A program made the translations under genes and the position numbers. From an uncultured Flavihumibacter sp. (lineage in GTDB: Bacteria; Bacteroidota; Bacteroidia; Chitinophagales; Chitinophagaceae): a stretch of 9,855 nucleotides of DNA. The notes below the pieces were generated by a model. It made no database searches. It was not told the DNA's origin and worked only from the letters and a program-made list of their open reading frames with translations. Below, piece after piece: positions 6,042 to 9,855 of this stretch. Location of the stretch: the NCBI GenBank assembly GCA_946481605.1, contig CAMLPA010000097.1:1-9855 (forward strand), in the 5' to 3' direction. The number at the start of each line of letters is the position of its first letter. The first letter of the stretch is position 1.

Positions 6042-8388
6042 ACATATCCTTACTCACCTTCCTGAAACTCTTCCACCATGGGGACTTCCTCACTTCCTCT
6101 TCCGTAGATATTTTACATTTCTGCTGTGCGTCGATTACAGCGATCAGGGTCATGTTCACGATGCTGCGCACGGAACTGCCGAGTTGCAACACGTGTACCG
6201 GCTTTTTTAACCCGAGCAGAATGGGACCGATGGCATCGGCACCCCCCACTTCTTTGAGGAGGTTGTAGGCTACGTTGCCCGCAGTAAGATTAGGGAAAAT
6301 AAGTGTGTTTACGTCTTGGTCAGCAAGTTCGCTGAACGGGTAGTTGTCGCGGAGGATTTCTTTGTTGAAAGCCACGCTGGCCTGCATTTCACCATCTACG
6401 ATGAGTGAAGGATTTCTTTGCTTCACTATTTTCCGGGCATTGGCCACCAGTTTGGCTTCCGGTGAATTGCTGCTGCCGAAGTTGGAATAGCTGAGCATGG
6501 CAATGCGCGGCACCAGGTTAAAATGTTTTACTTCTTTGGCCACCATGAGGGTGATATCTGCAAGTTCTTCTGCAGTAGGATTGAAGTTCACCGTGGTATC
6601 GGCCAGGAAAAGCGGACCGCGTTTGGTCAGCAACAGGTACATACCCGCGATCTTCTTTACGTTTTCTTCCGTGCCGATGATCTGGATAGCGGGCAGCAGT
6701 GTTTCCTGGTAGTTTTTAGTAAGCCCGGAGATCATGGCATCGGCATCTCCGCATTCCACCATCATACAACCGAAATAATTCCGGTCGCGCATGGCTTTTT
6801 TGGATTCGTAATAGTTGAATCCTTTGCGTTGCCTTTTCTGGAAGAATATTTCTCCGTACAAATGGCGTTTTTCTTCCATCTCATCGCTCCGGGGATCGAG
6901 GATGGGCATATCGGAAAGATCGATACCATTTTCTTCCGCGATTTTCCTGATGCGCACTTCACCACCCAACAGGATCGGGTAAGCGATACCGTCTTCGTAT
7001 ACGATCTGTGCGGCTTTCAGAATTTTCACATTGTCGGCATCGGCGAACACCACGCGTTTCGGGCCACGACGTGCTTTGTTGCCAATCACGCGCATCACCT
7101 GGTGGTCGATACCAAGCCTGCGGTTCAGTTCTTCTTTGTATTTGTCCCAGTTTTTGATGGGCGCCTGGGCCACCCCACTTTCCATGGCGGCTTTTGCCAC
7201 GGCTGGAGCAACGGTTTCCAATAAGCGCGGATCAAGCGGTTTGGGAATGATATAATTGGGACCGAATGAAATGTGTTTTTCGTTGTAAGCCAATGTTACG
7301 ATCTCCGGAACGGGAGTCCGCGTAAGTTCGGCCAAAGCCTTTACGGCTGCCTGTTTCATCGCCTCGTTGATCTGGGTGGCACGCACATCCAGGGCGCCGC
7401 GGAAGATGTAGGGAAATCCAAGTACATTGTTCACCTGGTTGGGGAAATCGGAGCGACCGGTGGCCATGATGATGTCTTTCCTGACTTCTGTGGCTGTTTC
7501 ATAACTGATTTCCGGTTCCGGATTTGCCAGCGCGAATACGACAGGGTGTTTCGCCATGCTTTTGATCATTTCCGCGGAAACCACGTTACCAACGGACAAT
7601 CCCAGGAAAACGTCGGCATCTTTCAGTGCGTCGGCCAGTACGATATTGCTTCTCTTCGCATCAATGGCGAATTTCAGCTTCAGTTCATCCAGGTCGGGAC
7701 GGCCTTTGTGGAGCACACCGTCCTTATCGAACATGATAAAGTTTTCATATTTCGCGCCCAGCGACACATACATCTGCACACAGGCCATGGCCGCCGCACC
7801 AGCGCCATTCACCACGATTTTTACTTTTTCAATCTTTTTCTTCTGTATTTCCAACGCGTTCAGCAACCCGCACCCGCTGATGATGGCGGTACCGTGCTGG
7901 TCGTCGTGCATCACAGGTATTTTAAGTTGCTCCTTCAGCTTCTGCTCTATATAGAAGCATTCCGGCGCTTTGATGTCTTCGAGGTTAATACCGCCGAAAG
8001 TGGGTTCCAGGGCCTTTACGATCTGCACGAATTTTTCGGGATCCTTCTCGTTGATTTCTATATCGAAAACATCAATATCGGCGAATATCTTGAACAGTAC
8101 GCCTTTCCCTTCCATGACGGGTTTGCCGGCTTCCGGGCCGATATCACCCAAACCAAGTACGGCGGTACCATTGCTGATCACGCCCACAAGATTTCCTTTC
8201 GCAGTGTATTTGTAAACAGTTTCCGGATTGGCGTGGATTTCCTTACAGGGCTCGGCCACACCGGGAGAATAGGCGAGGGAGAGATCGCGTTGGGTTTTGG
8301 CCTCTTTGGTGGGCACCACTTCAATTTTCCCCGGACGGCCCTTCGCGTGGTATTCCAGCGCGTCTTCTTTTCTAAGCTGCTTCTTCAT
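6040..8388 (-). CDS. maeB: NADP-dependent malic enzyme with C-terminal phosphotransacetylase-like domain
   Basis: A 782-residue protein with the two-domain MaeB layout (E. coli MaeB is about 760 residues). It decarboxylates malate to pyruvate and CO2 with reduction of NAD(P)+, feeding pyruvate and reducing power from the TCA cycle. The malic domain (about 1-420) shows [15 protein letters not shown] with Y40, the lysine region MEGKGVLFK (92-100), metal ligands in INLEDIKAP (E137, D138) and HDDQHGTAI (D162, D163), the nucleotide-binding GAGAAA (195-200) and ANPEPEI (288-294). The rest (about 430-782) is homologous to phosphate acetyltransferase. In MaeB this domain is regarded as regulatory, binding acetyl-CoA, rather than catalytic. 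NADP preference is assumed from the subfamily. The ATG at 8388 starts directly with [14 protein letters not shown], as in relatives. The gene probably forms its own transcription unit from the promoter at 8521-8550. Its TAG stop lies at 6042-6040, and its last two bases overlap an inverted-repeat arm. Confidence 0.97.
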   Translation of the reverse strand: MKKQLRKEDALEYHAKGRPGKIEVVPTKEAKTQRDLSLAYSPGVAEPCKEIHANPETVYKYTAKGNLVGVISNGTAVLGLGDIGPEAGKPVMEGKGVLFKIFADIDVFDIEINEKDPEKFVQIVKALEPTFGGINLEDIKAPECFYIEQKLKEQLKIPVMHDDQHGTAIISGCGLLNALEIQKKKIEKVKIVVNGAGAAAMACVQMYVSLGAKYENFIMFDKDGVLHKGRPDLDELKLKFAIDAKRSNIVLADALKDADVFLGLSVGNVVSAEMIKSMAKHPVVFALANPEPEISYETATEVRKDIIMATGRSDFPNQVNNVLGFPYIFRGALDVRATQINEAMKQAAVKALAELTRTPVPEIVTLAYNEKHISFGPNYIIPKPLDPRLLETVAPAVAKAAMESGVAQAPIKNWDKYKEELNRRLGIDHQVMRVIGNKARRGPKRVVFADADNVKILKAAQIVYEDGIAYPILLGGEVRIRKIAEENGIDLSDMPILDPRSDEMEEKRHLYGEIFFQKRQRKGFNYYESKKAMRDRNYFGCMMVECGDADAMISGLTKNYQETLLPAIQIIGTEENVKKIAGMYLLLTKRGPLFLADTTVNFNPTAEELADITLMVAKEVKHFNLVPRIAMLSYSNFGSSNSPEAKLVANARKIVKQRNPSLIVDGEMQASVAFNKEILRDNYPFSELADQDVNTLIFPNLTAGNVAYNLLKEVGGADAIGPILLGLKKPVHVLQLGSSVRSIVNMTLIAVIDAQQKCKISTEEEVRKSPWWKSFRKVSKDM

Positions 8389-8520
8389 AGATTGAATGCA
8401 TCATGTTTTAGGCGACCGTACAATTTTACGGATAGACAGCAGATTCGCGGGAGTATGTGCTCCGATAAGTTAGCTTTTTACGCAATCATGCCTGAGAAAC
8501 GCCGGTAATATGAAACGCCA
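8389..8520 (-). other. maeB 5' leader
   Basis: About 125-130 nt of untranslated leader is predicted from the upstream promoter. It contains a direct repeat of GAAACGCC (plus-strand reading, 8496-8503 and 8512-8519) and a small hairpin with CCGTA/TACGG arms (8416-8420 and 8427-8431) around a 6-nt loop. I see no recognisable riboswitch core, no leader peptide and no terminator with a T run, so regulation in the leader is possible but not shown. Confidence 0.3.
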
Positions 8521-8550
8521 CAAAGGTAATCATTCAGTCCTCACAGCAAA
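8521..8550 (-). promoter_or_regulatory. Bacteroidota-type promoter of maeB
   Basis: On the minus strand TTTG (8550-8547) and TACCTTTG (8528-8521) are separated by 18 nt, a complete match to the TTG/TAnnTTTG promoter of the Bacteroidota primary sigma factor. Transcription would begin near 8514, leaving a leader of about 125 nt before the maeB ATG. The site lies between the uvrA stop and maeB. Confidence 0.7.
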
Positions 8551-8595
8551 GTTTCTGCCCATATTTGATAAGGATCGGTGAAAATACCGTTCTGT

Positions 8596-9855
8596 TTACA
8601 GTTCCATTTTCAGAAACTGCCCCGTGAAACTCTCTTTCACTTTCACCAGTTCCTCCGGTGTTCCTTCAAACAAAATCCGTCCGCCGCCGGCGCCACCTTC
8701 CGGCCCGAGGTCGATGATGTGATCGGCCACTTTCACCACGTCAAGGTTGTGTTCTATCACGAGGACCGTATTGCCGCGCTCCACCAGTTTGTTGAGCACA
8801 TCCAGCAAATGGTTGATGTCTTCGAAATGAAGTCCGGTAGTGGGCTCATCCAGTATGTAAAAAGTTTTCCCTGTATCTTTTTTAGAAAGTTCCGTGGCCA
8901 GTTTCACACGTTGGGCTTCTCCCCCGCTCAATGTTACCGCAGACTGTCCTAAAGTGATGTAGCCCAAACCTACTTCCTGCAGTACTTTGATTTTCCGGTA
9001 GAGATAAGGTACGTTGGTAAAGAACTCCACGGCTTCATCCACGGTCATTTCGAGTACATCGGAAATGGATTTTCCTTTGTACCTGATTTCAAGGGTTTCC
9101 CGGTTGTACCGTTTGCCATTGCACTTTTCACAATGCACATAAACATCCGGGAGGAAGTTCATTTCTATCACGCGCATACCGCCTCCCTCACACATATCGC
9201 AACGACCACCTTTCACATTAAAAGAAAAACGACCCGCATTGTACCCGCGTATTTTCGCTTCGGGAACCGAGGAAAAAAGCGTCCTGATCTCCGTGAAAAA
9301 ACCGCAGTAAGTCGCCGGGTTACTTCTCGGCGTTCTTCCGATCGGGGACTGGTCTATTTCGATCACCTTATCCACATGGTCCAACCCTTTAATGGATTTG
9401 AAAGGCATCGGGGTCATCCTGGAACCATAACAATGTTTGCTCAGGATAGGGTACAACGTTTCATTGATGAGTGTGGATTTCCCACTGCCACTTACACCGG
9501 AAACCACAATGAATTTACCCAGGGGAAACTTCACACTTACATCTTTCAGGTTATTGCCTGAAGCACCTTTCAGTTCCAGGGTTTTCCCGTTGCCTTTTCT
9601 GCGGGTATCCGGCACCGGTATAGACTTATGTCCGTTGAGATAGGAAGAGGTGAGCGTATCCAGTTTCAGCAAATCCTTCGGCTTTCCTTCTGCCACAATT
9701 CTTCCACCGTGTTTACCGGCTTTCGGCCCGATATCAATCAGGTGATCAGCGGCCATCATAATATCTTTATCGTGTTCCACCACCAGTACGGAATTCCCGA
9801 TATCCCGCAGGTTCTTCAATGCTTCAATCAAACGGTGGTTATCGCGTTGGTGCAA
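8596..9855 (-). CDS. uvrA: excinuclease ABC subunit A, C-terminal part (runs off right edge)
   Basis: About 419 C-terminal residues of UvrA, the damage-sensing ATPase of nucleotide excision repair. The intact protein is near 940 residues, so more than half lies outside the window. The fragment opens with [22 protein letters not shown] and the H-loop VVEHD of the first ABC module; its first codon is not a real start. The second module carries Walker [10 protein letters not shown] (fragment residues 120-128), the inserted zinc module with C219, C222, C242 and C245 (CDMC...CEKC, the DNA-binding finger), signature LSGGE (309-313), Walker B with D336/E337 and H-loop H369. The protein ends TGQFLKMEL and stops with TAA at 8598-8596. 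All key residues of the visible half are intact, so the gene appears functional. No intrinsic terminator with a T run follows. The 207-nt gap to maeB contains only the maeB promoter and leader. Confidence 0.98.
   Translation of the reverse strand: MHQRDNHRLIEALKNLRDIGNSVLVVEHDKDIMMAADHLIDIGPKAGKHGGRIVAEGKPKDLLKLDTLTSSYLNGHKSIPVPDTRRKGNGKTLELKGASGNNLKDVSVKFPLGKFIVVSGVSGSGKSTLINETLYPILSKHCYGSRMTPMPFKSIKGLDHVDKVIEIDQSPIGRTPRSNPATYCGFFTEIRTLFSSVPEAKIRGYNAGRFSFNVKGGRCDMCEGGGMRVIEMNFLPDVYVHCEKCNGKRYNRETLEIRYKGKSISDVLEMTVDEAVEFFTNVPYLYRKIKVLQEVGLGYITLGQSAVTLSGGEAQRVKLATELSKKDTGKTFYILDEPTTGLHFEDINHLLDVLNKLVERGNTVLVIEHNLDVVKVADHIIDLGPEGGAGGGRILFEGTPEELVKVKESFTGQFLKMEL

Noticed and set aside
5805..6060. 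Target-site duplications at the ends of the inverted-repeat block.
   Set aside because: Comparing the bases just outside 5822 and 6041 shows no matching direct repeat, so transposition is not demonstrated.
8416..8431. Small hairpin in the maeB leader considered as a riboswitch or attenuator.
   Set aside because: It has only a 5-bp stem with no T tract and no conserved core motif, so it is not enough for a regulatory call.
7273..8508. A 411-codon plus-strand open frame opposite maeB.
   Set aside because: It lies entirely across a well-conserved malic enzyme gene and its promoter, is rich in F and H in the way of an antisense shadow, and resembles no protein family.
1..9855. CRISPR array, tRNA or rRNA genes, complete insertion sequence.
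   Set aside because: No regularly spaced repeats, no cloverleaf-like or rRNA-like sequence, and no transposase or integrase frame are visible on either strand.

Overview
The window looks like a chromosomal segment of a member of the Bacteroidota, most plausibly a Chitinophagaceae-type genome. Several things point there. The promoter-like sites match the Bacteroidota -7 consensus TAnnTTTG. Shine-Dalgarno sequences are mostly weak. A large secreted alpha-2-macroglobulin-like protein with an A-Q type signal cleavage site is present, and sucD stands alone without sucC. Lineage is inferred from these features, not from a search.

Layout, left to right. (1) 1-1508, minus: the N-terminal ~500 residues of a large secreted alpha-2-macroglobulin-family protein that runs off the left edge. 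(2) 1690-2192, plus: a two-gene overlapping module with its own promoter, consisting of a small acidic candidate antitoxin and a RelE/ParE-family toxin. It is the only plus-strand coding in the window. (3) 2279-3151, minus: sucD, with a clear intrinsic terminator at 2226-2256 and its own -7 element. (4) 3203-5736 (or up to 5823), minus: a tight three-gene run. It holds an unrecognised protein with protein-kinase-like motifs, then the MlaE-type permease and the MlaF-type ATPase of an MCE/lipid-transport ABC system. No MCE (MlaD) gene is visible. (5) 5822-6041: a non-coding block bounded by ~25-nt imperfect inverted repeats, resembling a small non-autonomous repeat element. It touches both the maeB stop codon and the 5' end of the kinase-like gene. 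(6) 6040-8388, minus: maeB, a malic enzyme fused to a phosphotransacetylase-like domain, with a well-formed promoter about 130 nt upstream. (7) 8596-9855, minus: the C-terminal part of uvrA, running off the right edge.

Most of the content is housekeeping: C4/TCA metabolism (sucD, maeB), excision repair (uvrA) and envelope lipid transport (mlaE, mlaF). The parts worth a second look are the kinase-like protein coupled to mlaEF, the inverted-repeat block that may have displaced that gene's original start codon, and the toxin-antitoxin pair with an unusual acidic antitoxin. I do not see a clearly new multi-gene defence or mobile system here.
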